Assembly: GCA_947260005.1 (NCBI GenBank)
Contig: CAMYOL010000026.1
Coordinates: forward strand, 62,001-126,000
Source of the DNA: an uncultured Ectothiorhodospiraceae bacterium
GTDB lineage: Bacteria; Pseudomonadota; Gammaproteobacteria; UBA6429; Thiohalophilaceae
Direction of reading: 5' to 3'
DNA length: 64,000 bases
Positions 31,274 to 41,700 of this stretch are shown here, one piece after another. The notes beneath the pieces are model-generated. The model worked only from the letters and a program-made list of their open reading frames with translations. It was not told the origin of the DNA and did no database searches. The stretch's first letter is position 1, and every line of letters starts with the position of its first letter. Made by a program: the position numbers and the translations under genes.

Positions 31274-32911
31274 ATGGAAAAGCTGGACAATGTAACTTTC
31301 AAAATTGCCAACAAAGACTGGGAGTTTGAACAAATACATTCACTTAACTATCGAACCTTTGTCGAAGAGATACCACAACATCAAAAAAATGAATCAAAAC
31401 AGCTTGTCGACAGGTTTCATGATCAAAACGATTATATTATCGCGATTTATAATCACAATATAATCGCTATGGTCGCTATTCGAGATCAACGTCCTTTTTC
31501 ACTCGACCAGAAACTTCCTGAACTTGATACATATTTACCTCGTTATCAATCGATTGTCGAAATACGTTTGCTGGTGATAGAAAAAGAATATCGCAAAAGC
31601 GCGGTATTCATGAACTTGATGATTCGCTTATTGGAAGAATGTAATAACCGGGAATATGATATTGCTATTATTTCAGGTACGACTCGTGAATTAAAACTCT
31701 ACCAGCTTTTAGGATTTAAACCTTTTGCCCATCCTGTTGGTGCAGAAGATGCGCTTTATCAACCCATGTATATTGATAGAGAAACCTATCAACAGGTAGA
31801 GACTTACGAGAGAATATTTAAAAAATTCGGATACTTATCTTCCACTCAGGAGGTGTTTAATTATTTACCCGGGCCGGTGAGTTTTCGACCCGAGCTAAAA
31901 GATCATTTTACAAAATCACCCATTTCTCACAGAAAAAATTTATTCGTGGAAGATTTTAATAACTTAAGAGCCTTGCTTTGCCAACAACTTAATGCTGATT
32001 ATGTACAGGTCGTGACAGGTTCAGGAACCCTGGCAAATGACATTGTCGCTCAATATATAAAAACGTTAGACCAGCCGGGCCTGATACTTTGTAATGGTGA
32101 GTTTGGCAGACGACTTACCGATCATGCGAACCGAATTAATCTCGATTTTGAGGTCGTCGCCCTGGAAGATGGGGAAGGGTTTAGTGAAGCCTATCTGGAA
32201 AAAATATTTAAAGAGCATGACTCTATTGGATGGCTTTGGATGGCTCACTGTGAAACATCCACGGGTGTACTAAACCCCTTGCAATCAATAAACAAATTAT
32301 GTCTTCACAACGGGATCAAGCTATGTGTGGACGCCATCAGCTCTGTGGCTTGTGTGCCGGTATCTTTTAAAAATGTCTGGATGGCGACGGCGGTGAGTGG
32401 TAAAGGTATCGGTGCGTTACCTGGATTGTCGCTTGTATTCCATCAGGAAGATATATTATCTGGCTGGAAGGATTTACCTCGATATATGGACCTGGCGAAT
32501 TATGAGAAAAACAAAGGACTGCCATTTACCATATCATCGAATGTCGTCTATGCACTTATATGTGCCTTAGATAATATCGATTGGCAGGCGCATTTCCAAC
32601 ATACTAGTGAAACGTCTAAACGATTAATTGAACAAATTCTCGACCGTGACCTTACCCTGGTCGCCGATACACATTATCAATCGCCACATGTGATTACGAT
32701 TAAACTATCGCCTGCAATATCTTCAGTTCTTATTGGGGAATATATGGAATCAAAAGGATTTCAATTAAGCTACAATAGCTATTACCTTCGTAAATCAAAT
32801 TATTTACAAATATGTTTGATGGGAAATTTTAGTCCCCCTTCTAAACAATTAATTAATCAGCTTGCGGATAAATTACAATCGATGGAGCTGGCTTCAGGTA
32901 TCGCATCTTAA
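31274..32911 (+). CDS. Fusion of GNAT/N-acyl amino acid synthase-like acyltransferase and class-V PLP aminotransferase
   Basis: 545 aa; N-terminus FVEEIPQHQKN...IVEIRLLVIEKEYRKSAVFMNLMIRLLEEC...YQLLGFKPFA is GNAT/FeeM-like. C-terminus VVTGSGTLANDIV, HCETSTGVLNPL, CVDAISSVACVPV, SGKGIGALPGLSLVF is class-V AT. Confidence 0.85.
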   Translation: MEKLDNVTFKIANKDWEFEQIHSLNYRTFVEEIPQHQKNESKQLVDRFHDQNDYIIAIYNHNIIAMVAIRDQRPFSLDQKLPELDTYLPRYQSIVEIRLLVIEKEYRKSAVFMNLMIRLLEECNNREYDIAIISGTTRELKLYQLLGFKPFAHPVGAEDALYQPMYIDRETYQQVETYERIFKKFGYLSSTQEVFNYLPGPVSFRPELKDHFTKSPISHRKNLFVEDFNNLRALLCQQLNADYVQVVTGSGTLANDIVAQYIKTLDQPGLILCNGEFGRRLTDHANRINLDFEVVALEDGEGFSEAYLEKIFKEHDSIGWLWMAHCETSTGVLNPLQSINKLCLHNGIKLCVDAISSVACVPVSFKNVWMATAVSGKGIGALPGLSLVFHQEDILSGWKDLPRYMDLANYEKNKGLPFTISSNVVYALICALDNIDWQAHFQHTSETSKRLIEQILDRDLTLVADTHYQSPHVITIKLSPAISSVLIGEYMESKGFQLSYNSYYLRKSNYLQICLMGNFSPPSKQLINQLADKLQSMELASGIAS

Positions 32912-32913
32912 TG

Positions 32914-33474
32914 TTATTTTAAAGCGCAATGCGGCCAACCAAATCCCCATCGCCAGGGCAAGAAACTACAAGGTTTACCACCGATACGTATCGTTTGATA
33001 CATTAGTTCTGCTGTAGCATTTACTTGTGATTCAATAGTCGCCTGCGATTGATTGAATTTTTCTGCCAGGCGTTTCGAATTATTTTTACCCCAGTCTTTG
33101 ACACATTGACGTAAAATTCTATCGGATTTAAGGCGTTTGTTAAAACCATCTTCGGTTTCACCTTGCCAATAATCTTTGTCATGACTGGTACAACAATACT
33201 CCCAGGGTGGACGTTCACCAAAATGTTGTTTAAAGTCAGGAAAAGCATCTGCAAAGCTATTCCAACCTGCAGAAAGTCCTCCGCTACAACCGTCAGAGAC
33301 AAATTTTACTTTTTTAGATTTAGGGTCTGCCTGTATTTTTGCTAGCTGTTCCAGGCTCCATTCTTCCAGATCACGGTTCATTTTTAGGATTACATTTTCC
33401 TGTTCGCCATATGAAAAATGACTAAAACAAAAGAGGGGGAGTAAAACGAAAAAATTTAACAAAAGTTTATTCAT
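32914..33474 (-). CDS. Secreted phospholipase A2-like protein
   Basis: 186 aa with signal peptide; VSDGCSGG and EYCCTSHDKDYWQGETEDGFNKRLKSD, a CCxxHDxxY PLA2-type core. Confidence 0.65.
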   Translation of the reverse strand: MNKLLLNFFVLLPLFCFSHFSYGEQENVILKMNRDLEEWSLEQLAKIQADPKSKKVKFVSDGCSGGLSAGWNSFADAFPDFKQHFGERPPWEYCCTSHDKDYWQGETEDGFNKRLKSDRILRQCVKDWGKNNSKRLAEKFNQSQATIESQVNATAELMYQTIRIGGKPCSFLPWRWGFGWPHCALK

Positions 33475-33632
33475 TGCTCGCTCCTGAAAAACGAAGTGCT
33501 TTTTGACTATATACTAATATTTATATGGTCAGATAATACATGCCTTATAACATACTCTGATATAGATACGGTTCCATTTTAGGTGAAATAATTGTATAAA
33601 GAGAAGGGTTTACACGTTCTATTTAACTTGCT

Positions 33633-34223
33633 ATGGAGGTAATTCTCATCGAAGGAATTGATCTATATATTGTACTGGATTTATTTCTCGCTTATTTAAT
33701 AGGTAATCTAAGTCTCAGTTATGCCTGGGTGAAGATTAAACTAAAGAAAGATCTCAGAAAGATCGGTAGTGGCAGTCTTGGTGCCACAAATGCCTCACGT
33801 GTACTTGGGAAACCTGGCTTTATCGCAACCTTCCTGTTTGATGTTCTGAAAGGCGCTCTCGCGATTTTATTGCTTGGCTTATTTACTGATAATAGTTTTA
33901 TTATCAGTCTTGCTGCCGTTTTTGTCGTAGCAGGTCATGTATGGCCAGTTATCTTTGGTTTCCATGGTGGAAAAGGGCTCAGTACAGTATTGGGCGCATT
34001 TCTTGCCATTGATCCTTATATCATTTTTCTGTTTTTTGCAGTAGCGACACTTATTTATTTAATTAAACGGAATAAGATATTTGCTGGTGTGATTGGATTC
34101 CTGGTCTTACCACCATTATTAATCGCGTTTGGCTATAGTTATGAGTTTTATATTCCCCTTATCTTGGCAGAGCTTATTATAATATGGGCTCACCGTACTA
34201 ACATTAAAGAGCAGTTTGCTTAA
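33633..34223 (+). CDS. plsY: Acyl-phosphate:glycerol-3-phosphate acyltransferase PlsY-like
   Basis: 196 aa; LAYLIGNLSLSYAWVK, KIGSGSLGATNASRVLGKPG, VAGHVWPVIFGFHGGKGLSTVLG. Confidence 0.93.
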   Translation: MEVILIEGIDLYIVLDLFLAYLIGNLSLSYAWVKIKLKKDLRKIGSGSLGATNASRVLGKPGFIATFLFDVLKGALAILLLGLFTDNSFIISLAAVFVVAGHVWPVIFGFHGGKGLSTVLGAFLAIDPYIIFLFFAVATLIYLIKRNKIFAGVIGFLVLPPLLIAFGYSYEFYIPLILAELIIIWAHRTNIKEQFA

Positions 34224-34335
34224 ACCGATCTTAAAAGAAAAACCAGGTCAAATTATTATGAAATATAGAATCGATAAGTTAAAACGGTATCCTGAATGCA
34301 ATTTTCGTCTCTATTAATGAACAGAAGGCAGATCT

Positions 34336-35154
34336 GTGATTGAAAAAAAATGTCCAGGTTGTAAAGAAACAGGCAAGTTAGAGTCGTTTACAAAAATAAA
34401 GCCTAAATTATTGATTAAACCGCCAATATATATTTGTCCGTATTGTGGTGCTAAAATCAGAAATAATATTTTTGCTGATATTTTGCATTTAATTGCTTTT
34501 TTCACCCTCATGAAAATTCTATTTTTTTCGGGCGTAGAGTTAACTACAGAGTATGTAGTCACCTGGGTTCTTGCCTATATCATTATTGTTATTATGATTA
34601 GCTACTTATTACCGGACTTTATTAGTGCGAAGTTTAAAAAAGAGGAATATTATAATGTTGAGGATATAGAAAGTGCTCAAGATAAGAAATCAATCCTTCC
34701 CCCATCTAATGCACCCGAAATTCGGGTAGAATTTAAAGATGGGGACAATGTAATTATATTAATAAATTCTATTTCCGGTGTTGAGTCAGTATATGTGAAT
34801 GGTGAGTTGAAACATAAAAAGCGATGTCTATCCAGGAAATCTAACATTGCTTTTGAACACGATTCAAACGAATACTTGTTTGAGATTAAAATCAAAAGTT
34901 GGTTGTCGGGGACTGTCAATATACGCTTGATTAAAAATAAAACACTTATTGGTACGGCGCGGGCCATTGCGAAAAATGCATTTATTATCAATATGGTAAG
35001 TATATTAATGGTGGTTTCCATAATTGTGTTAGTGTATTTCGATAAATATCTCGAGATAGTAGGTGTGCTTTTCTTTTATTTTCTTTTTAACTTGATTGTT
35101 AAGCTTAAAATAGTCGTATCTGTATTTACGCCTGAAGAGTCTGATAAGAGATGA
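34336..35154 (+). CDS. Membrane protein with N-terminal zinc ribbon
   Basis: 272 aa; CPGCKETGK...YICPYCGAKIRNN then TM helices; C-terminal TM hairpin. Confidence 0.65.
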   Translation: MIEKKCPGCKETGKLESFTKIKPKLLIKPPIYICPYCGAKIRNNIFADILHLIAFFTLMKILFFSGVELTTEYVVTWVLAYIIIVIMISYLLPDFISAKFKKEEYYNVEDIESAQDKKSILPPSNAPEIRVEFKDGDNVIILINSISGVESVYVNGELKHKKRCLSRKSNIAFEHDSNEYLFEIKIKSWLSGTVNIRLIKNKTLIGTARAIAKNAFIINMVSILMVVSIIVLVYFDKYLEIVGVLFFYFLFNLIVKLKIVVSVFTPEESDKR

Positions 35155-35206
35155 AGCTCGTACTTAAAATTACTATGTATTACATCCTTAAGATAAGTGT
35201 GAAATA

Positions 35207-36631
35207 GTGAAGATTAAATCAGAACTAACAGGATTGATGTGCAACCTGACAGCTGGATTTATGTTGTCGATTTTCAGGAATGTAGAGAAACGGTATTTTC
35301 ACACAGGCATCGATCAGGTGGTGTTATTGGTTTTTACTCTTAGTGTATTAACTTTCATTATTACACTTTTTACAAGTTTACCTGAACCTGAGTTTAGTCT
35401 AATGGGGCTTGCTGACGTGGCATCACAAGTTAGCTTTATTATGCTTGCTTCATACATATTATCGAAGTTACTTAAACAGGAACCAGATTTAATAATGGTA
35501 ATACTATTGTCTATCTGGCCATGGTTGTATCTGACCTGGGCATTTTTTGGAGAGGGTGAAAATTTTAATAGTTGGTTATTTTCTGGAAATAAAAAAATAT
35601 TATATATCGTGTACATTACTTATTTTTTTGCTGCCGTGTGTGCAGCAATTATCCGTCTTGATTATAAAAAGATAAAATATTATATTTTAGTTCCGATTGT
35701 CTGTTTGGTCGGCATTTTCATTCCCCTTCATTATATTTATACAGGTCAATTTTGGCATCTTGCTTATGATTATGACGATAAGTTGTCAAGTTATAAAAAC
35801 ATCAATCAGGAGGATACCTATTATAAACAATTTGAATTCATGGCTGATTTAAAGAATACGCTACTTCCAACGAGAAAAGATAAAACCGATTTATATTTTG
35901 TAGGGTTTGGTAGTTACGCATATGAAGATGTTTTTATGAAAGAAATATCTTATATAAAAGAACTTTTTGACAACAGGTTTAATACGAAAGGTCGTTCTGT
36001 CGCGTTAATTAATAATTACAAAACGGTTGATGAGGTACCGATTGCATCAAGGACAAACCTCGGCATGGTGCTGCGGACATTTTCAAATGTAATGGATAAA
36101 GAAAACGATATTGTTTTCATCTATTTGACCAGTCATGGTTCTGATAAAAATTATCTTTCGGTAAATCTGGAGCCACTTCGGTTAAATTCGATACGGCCTG
36201 GAGATTTAAAATTCTATCTGGATTATGTTGGTATCAAGAATCGTATCATTCTGGTGTCTGCCTGTTATTCTGGTGGTTTTATTGAGCCATTAAAAGATGA
36301 ATTCTCAGTGATAATGACGGCCTCTTCATCTGACCGCACATCTTTTGGCTGTGGAAGTAAAAGTGAATTCACTTATTTTGGACATGCAATTTTTCGTGAA
36401 CAGCTTAATCAGAAATTTAATTTTATCACAGCTTTTCAAGATGCTATTGCTGCGATTAATGAACGCGAGAAGCTTGAAAAATTAAAATCATCACAACCAC
36501 AGTTGTATGTTGGCAGTCAAATTGGATTGAAATTAGAGAAGCTAGGGCAGGATTTGGAAGGAACATTTAATAGTAATAAAAACGAAAAATTAGTTGAATC
36601 GGAAAAATCCATGCCATTGAATAAAAAATAA
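35207..36631 (+). CDS. Multi-TM protein with C13-family (caspase-like) cysteine peptidase domain
   Basis: 474 aa; about 5 TM segments, then IVFIYLTSHGSDKNYLSV (His) and IILVSACYSGGFIEPL (Cys). Confidence 0.85.
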   Translation: MKIKSELTGLMCNLTAGFMLSIFRNVEKRYFHTGIDQVVLLVFTLSVLTFIITLFTSLPEPEFSLMGLADVASQVSFIMLASYILSKLLKQEPDLIMVILLSIWPWLYLTWAFFGEGENFNSWLFSGNKKILYIVYITYFFAAVCAAIIRLDYKKIKYYILVPIVCLVGIFIPLHYIYTGQFWHLAYDYDDKLSSYKNINQEDTYYKQFEFMADLKNTLLPTRKDKTDLYFVGFGSYAYEDVFMKEISYIKELFDNRFNTKGRSVALINNYKTVDEVPIASRTNLGMVLRTFSNVMDKENDIVFIYLTSHGSDKNYLSVNLEPLRLNSIRPGDLKFYLDYVGIKNRIILVSACYSGGFIEPLKDEFSVIMTASSSDRTSFGCGSKSEFTYFGHAIFREQLNQKFNFITAFQDAIAAINEREKLEKLKSSQPQLYVGSQIGLKLEKLGQDLEGTFNSNKNEKLVESEKSMPLNKK

Positions 36632-36789
36632 AATGCTCTCAGGTTTATCTGGGTCTCGCCCAAACATAATCCATTTGTGACCCTGGTCAAATATAGTTGT
36701 TGCTTTCATTTATAAATCACTTAACGCTATTTAAATGAGCGTAACTGTCAGATAATTTTTCTTTAATGTATATAGCTGGTTTGTCGAGC

Positions 36790-37173
36790 TCACTGGCCAC
36801 AACATAATGAATTTATATATTTAGCGTTATTATTTTTATTTTTAACCAGATAAAAACGCTGGTAAGCATCAACATAGCGTTGCTTATTAACTGCCATTTT
36901 AGACAAATGCAGTGCAACACCTGTAATATCATTTATGCCGGAAACGACTTGTTGAGAAATTTCATCGATAAATTTTGTGATGGGTCGAAATCCTCTACCT
37001 TTCTCACCCGCCTGTACGGACATAATTTTGACATTTTTGGCGGCAATTGAAACGCTCCAGGTTACCGTCTTGACTTGATGCAATTCGGCCGCAATGCCGG
37101 CAAGCGCAACCAGTTTGTCCTCCGTATTTCTGTATTTTTTGTGGTGAATTTCATTAAATATTGTTGCGGTTAG
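36790..37173 (-). pseudogene. Probable MCP-like/chemoreceptor-type gene remnant lacking a normal start
   Basis: Open frame back to 37173: LTATIFNEIHHKKYRNTEDKLVALAGIAAELHQVKTVTWSVSIAAKNVKIMSVQAGEKGRGFRPITKFIDEISQQ... No ATG or GTG at the head; one internal TTG. Confidence 0.45.
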
Positions 37174-38015
37174 TCAATTTAGCTATTTAATGTATATCGG
37201 TAAATCATACCTAATATTAAATGAATTGATTTATAAACAATAAAAACTTGATCTCGATCAATGAAGTGGTGTTTAAATAAATTGTTGTAAAAGGTTTGAT
37301 GGTTCAATAGTTCATTGCTGAATATTTAAAGATGCATAATAGTGAGGTTTAATTAGTAAAATTGATCATCCTGGAAATTTGTAACATTATATTTTTTGTT
37401 GATATTTAATCTGAAGAAACTCTAAGCTAGTTGTGGAAGGCGGATCTATTTATAAAGGGAGTAAATTTTTAACTTGGTGAGCAAAGTCACTTTCAGATGT
37501 CTTCGATATTATTCAATCTCGCCAGATTACTAGCAACTGTTCCAAAAATGCATCACGTGAAAACGCAACTATGTCAATTGATTCGGACTCAATTGTGAGT
37601 AGGTTAGTTTGTGTACAAAGGTACCTATTCACTTAAGTGCATTTGGCTAAATATGTTCTGAGTTAGAATTTAGACTAAAATGTATAACAATCATAATTAT
37701 ACTTTATAAGTAAACCTTCATATAGTTGCGCTTGCATGTGGCATTCACGGAATATTCTAAATTTAATTGACAAAAGATGTAATTTAGATTTTAATTTAAT
37801 GGCAGATATTATTTTTATAAAGCATTAGTATTTTATAAAGATCTAAATCGCCACAAAGGTGATTATATAATTATTAAATTCTGTACCTGTCTTTTAGCAA
37901 TATTTATTTGAAACTCGTTTACTAACTTTTGTTGTATTAATAATTCAATAATGCAGTTGCATTGAGGTATTGATAGTTTAGAACGATCTACAGACTTTCA
38001 TCTAGGGAGGGGATA

Positions 38016-38639
38016 ATGATAATTAAATTCTGGTTTTTTCAACTTTTACTTATATCCTGTTTATTCAAGGTATCTTCGGCCTCTGCGATTATGATCGATT
38101 TCCTGCCTACGAGTTCATCCGTTGAGGTCGGTGCGGCCTTTGAAGTTGATGTTGTTATATCGGATTTGGCTGCAGCAGGAGAGATCGTATCCGCTTATGA
38201 TCTCAATGTCTCTTACGACGCTACTAATTTATTAGCGACCGGCGTGACTTTTGGTAGCTACCTGGATGATCCCTTTTTCCCTGGTTTTACCCTACAAGAT
38301 TCGGTTTTGACAACAGCTGGACTAGTTAATTTTTCTGAGTTGTCATTTCTTTCTGATGCGGAGTTGGCCGCACAACAACCAGATAGTTTCACGCTTGCAA
38401 CACTTTCTTTTGAGGCTTTATCGGTTGGTTCTAGTTCATTACTTTTCGTGCCTGATCCATTTTTTGGTATTGATATAAAAGGCAATTTATTTAGCGTTTT
38501 GCCAGTAACGACTGGAACAGTAAGTGTCATGGTGAATGCGCCTGCTGTTGCTATTCCGGAGCCAAGTTCGCTAGCCCTTTTTGCATTGTCATTTTTATTT
38601 ATCGGTATGTCCCGTAGAACGACGAAGAATATTATGTAA
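38016..38639 (+). CDS. Cohesin-like domain protein with PEP-CTERM sorting signal
   Basis: 207 aa; signal peptide; SVEVGAAFEVDVVISDL...VSAYDLNVSYDATNLLATGVTFG (cohesin-like); C-terminus IPEPSSLALFALSFLFIGMSRRTTKN. Confidence 0.88.
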   Translation: MIIKFWFFQLLLISCLFKVSSASAIMIDFLPTSSSVEVGAAFEVDVVISDLAAAGEIVSAYDLNVSYDATNLLATGVTFGSYLDDPFFPGFTLQDSVLTTAGLVNFSELSFLSDAELAAQQPDSFTLATLSFEALSVGSSSLLFVPDPFFGIDIKGNLFSVLPVTTGTVSVMVNAPAVAIPEPSSLALFALSFLFIGMSRRTTKNIM

Positions 38640-38752
38640 TTTATATGTTGAAACCATATTCGTCACAGCAGGAGAATTAATTAACAATTAGATCATAAAT
38701 CAGAGAAAGACAGGTGTTCTGACTTACACTTCACCGTAGGGAGATTAGTATA

Positions 38753-41700
38753 ATGAAACGGATGTTATGTCGTGCCTTATTTATCACTTTCTTGATGGGG
38801 TTGTTCAACCCAATAGCATCGGCAGTTCCCTGTGACGTTGACGCGGATTCAGATATTGATCGCAATGATATCAATGCAATATTTGCTGTCCGTAATACCC
38901 CTGCAGATGGTCCTGATGATCCCCGTGACGCAGACGGTGATGGTATTATCACTGTAAATGACGGGCGGCAGTGTGTATTGCAATGTACCTTGCCACGCTG
39001 TGCCATTGTTGATGTTGATCCTAATGATGTCGATAATGACAATGATGGTTTTACCGAGAATCAAGGCGATTGTAACGACGAAAATCCAGATATTAATCCC
39101 AACGCTACGGAAATACCCGGAAATGGCATCGATGAAAACTGTGATGGCATCGATCCTCCGCTTGAAATTGCTTTAATTGAAGTCATTCAAGATCCTCTCG
39201 ATCTGGGTGAAGTTTTTGTTGGCGGTTCTGCGAATGCCCAATTAGCAGTGCGCAATACAGGTGAGGCAACACTGGTCATCGAGAGTGTTGCAACCAGTGG
39301 CGCACCATTTAATGTATTTCCTCCTACTAGCTTAACGATTGAACCCGGCGATTCGACTCAAGTTATAGATGTTGGATTTAGTCCCACTAGTGTGGGCGAA
39401 TTCACGGGCAATATTACCTTCATCAGTAATGCCGATAATCAAAATCCATTGGTAGTGACGGTGACCGGCCGTGCTGTTGAACCGACGTCAGAACAGGTTC
39501 CCGATATCAGCACGCTACCCAGTTTGGAATATGGCAGTGTTGAGCAAGGTGCCAGTGTTGAAAAAATACTAACTGTTAGTAACAACGGGACTGCACCACT
39601 GACGGTTAGTAATGCTACCATCGATAATCCCGCTTTTGAGATTGTCACAACGGCTAGTGATACATTGCCCTTCGTCATAGAATCAGGGCAAAGCAAAAAT
39701 ATTACGGTACGTTTTACAGCACCGACTGGGAATACCAGCCCTGATTTAAGCGCCACTTTGACTCTTGAAACTGATGATGCTGTTGTAATACTGACTGATG
39801 TGTCTTTAACTGGGGCAGTGATCCCGCTGCAAGCGCCATTAGAAAATAATCCAGTTATACGCGCGCAAGTGAATGGCCTGATTAGCCCCGCTAATTGTAC
39901 AAGTGTTAGCGGTGAAGTGGAGTTCAATGCAGATGCTACGGGTGCGGAGACCTTGCAAGTGATCATACAAGATCAAGGTGGTGTGACTGCGACTAGCGGT
40001 ACTCTGGCAAGCCCCAATGGGGTAGGGGTTGTGGCGTTTAATGGTATCGATGCCTGCGGTTTAGCCGATGGGGTGATGGAGGTCAGTGTTGCAGTTGATC
40101 GCAGTGGCACGGCTTTGCCTGAATTTATTGGTGCACCTGCGGTCATTAATAGCTCCAATTTTCCTGCTCCAATTTTAAATCCCTTACCGCCAGTAACCTC
40201 GCTTGATGAAATTGAGGTCTGTGGTAGCGCAGCGTCTAATTCAACTGTGCGTGTTGAGGGGGGTACTTATGTTGTCTGGACAGCACTGGATGCGAGTACT
40301 ACACAATTTTGCCTAAATGTGCCATTGCGTCAAAATACGCAGAATATCTTAATAGCATCAGCTATTGATAATAATGCGGCTGCGCCCAGACCTATTGCTT
40401 ATGCCACGCCGGAGTCCATCGTTCATTTCGATCCTTCTGAAATTTTAATTACGGATGTCCAGGTTCGTCCACTGACTGAAGCTGAGATCGCAACCTTAGT
40501 GAGCAATGGTGTGATCGATCTCGATAATCCGGATAACTTCAATGTGTCGATGTTTACTGTAGTATTTACTATTGGTTCGTTCCAAATACCGATATCGATT
40601 ACGCAACCGGTTGCCGTCTCTCGAATGACGGGAAGTGTCAGTTATGGTGGGGGTAGTCCGGTGTGGTCGACTGGATTCGGCGGTGGAGGGTCGGCTGGAG
40701 GATGCCGAACCAATTGTGGCCAGATCTTTGTCTACCGGGCACCATCAGGGCAAACGATTCCTGGTCTCATCATCATCGATGGGCGGATTAAGACGCTTAA
40801 GGAATTTTTCCAGGCGACCGTCGCGGTGTTTAATAATTCCGATTCGTTTGTGTTACAGGACATGCAAGCCAATATTGTGTTGCCGACAGGCTTAACTCCG
40901 TTCCGAGCGGGTTTAGGCACCGATGTCTCGACTATTAATACTGAAAGTGAGATTGATCATATTACGATTGGTGATGTGGGACCAGGAATTACTGGTGTTG
41001 GGCAATTTATCTTCCGTGGTGACAGCATTGGTACGCACAATATCAGTGTGAACTTTCACGGTTTTCTGACCGGAGGTGGCTTACCCGAACCGATCGCTGT
41101 AAGTAGTACAGCGCAGACTACGGTAGAGGTTCAGGGACCACCACGACTTGGTGTTGTGGTCCGACATCCTAGTGATCCGGCTGGGCCAGATGTTTTCGTC
41201 GGACAAATTTATGATTTAATTGTTGAAATCACTAATCAGTCAAATCGCCCCGCTTTATATACCAGTCTTGAATTGTTTGTTGGCGGTGGTGTTGAGTTAG
41301 TGGATGAAAACGGTGATCCCATACCCGATTCAAATGTACTGCGAACGATTGGCACCATCCCACCCGGGCGTACCGCACGTTTAGCCTATCGAGTACGCTC
41401 TTTCATTGAGGGTGAGATCATCGCCTGCCAGGGAATAGCAAGTGAAAATATTACACTCTCAGTTGATACCGGACCTGGTGGAACGGATTGTAATATTAAC
41501 AACATGTATCCGGCGCAGTTTGTGCCATTACCTGCCGATCTGCCACCGACGATTATTGGTATCAATCCGCTCAATGGTCAATACAATACTCCCGTCACCA
41601 CTTCAGTGGTTGCAACACTTACGCCACAATCGGCGTGTTTAACCGCTGACAGCTGGACCAATGTTGTTACGGAACCTATCGGTGGCAATCCCGCTAATGG

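Noticed and set aside
31274-32911. Sphingolipid (serine palmitoyltransferase-like) or sulfonolipid synthase
   Set aside because: The PLP part shows class-V aminotransferase motifs, not alpha-oxoamine synthase motifs.
35207-36631. C13/caspase-like protein as an antiphage defence effector
   Set aside because: No recognisable defence partners (sensor, NTPase, gasdermin, toxin) are adjacent; neighbours are lipid/membrane genes.
37730-38015. Sigma-54 type promoter upstream of the PEP-CTERM gene
   Set aside because: tggcattcacggaata only partly fits TGGCAC-N5-TTGCA; not convincing.
39439-39966. Minus-strand ORF (175 aa) and other antisense ORFs inside the 2480-aa gene
   Set aside because: Shadow ORFs of a strongly supported plus-strand CDS; no protein-like motifs.
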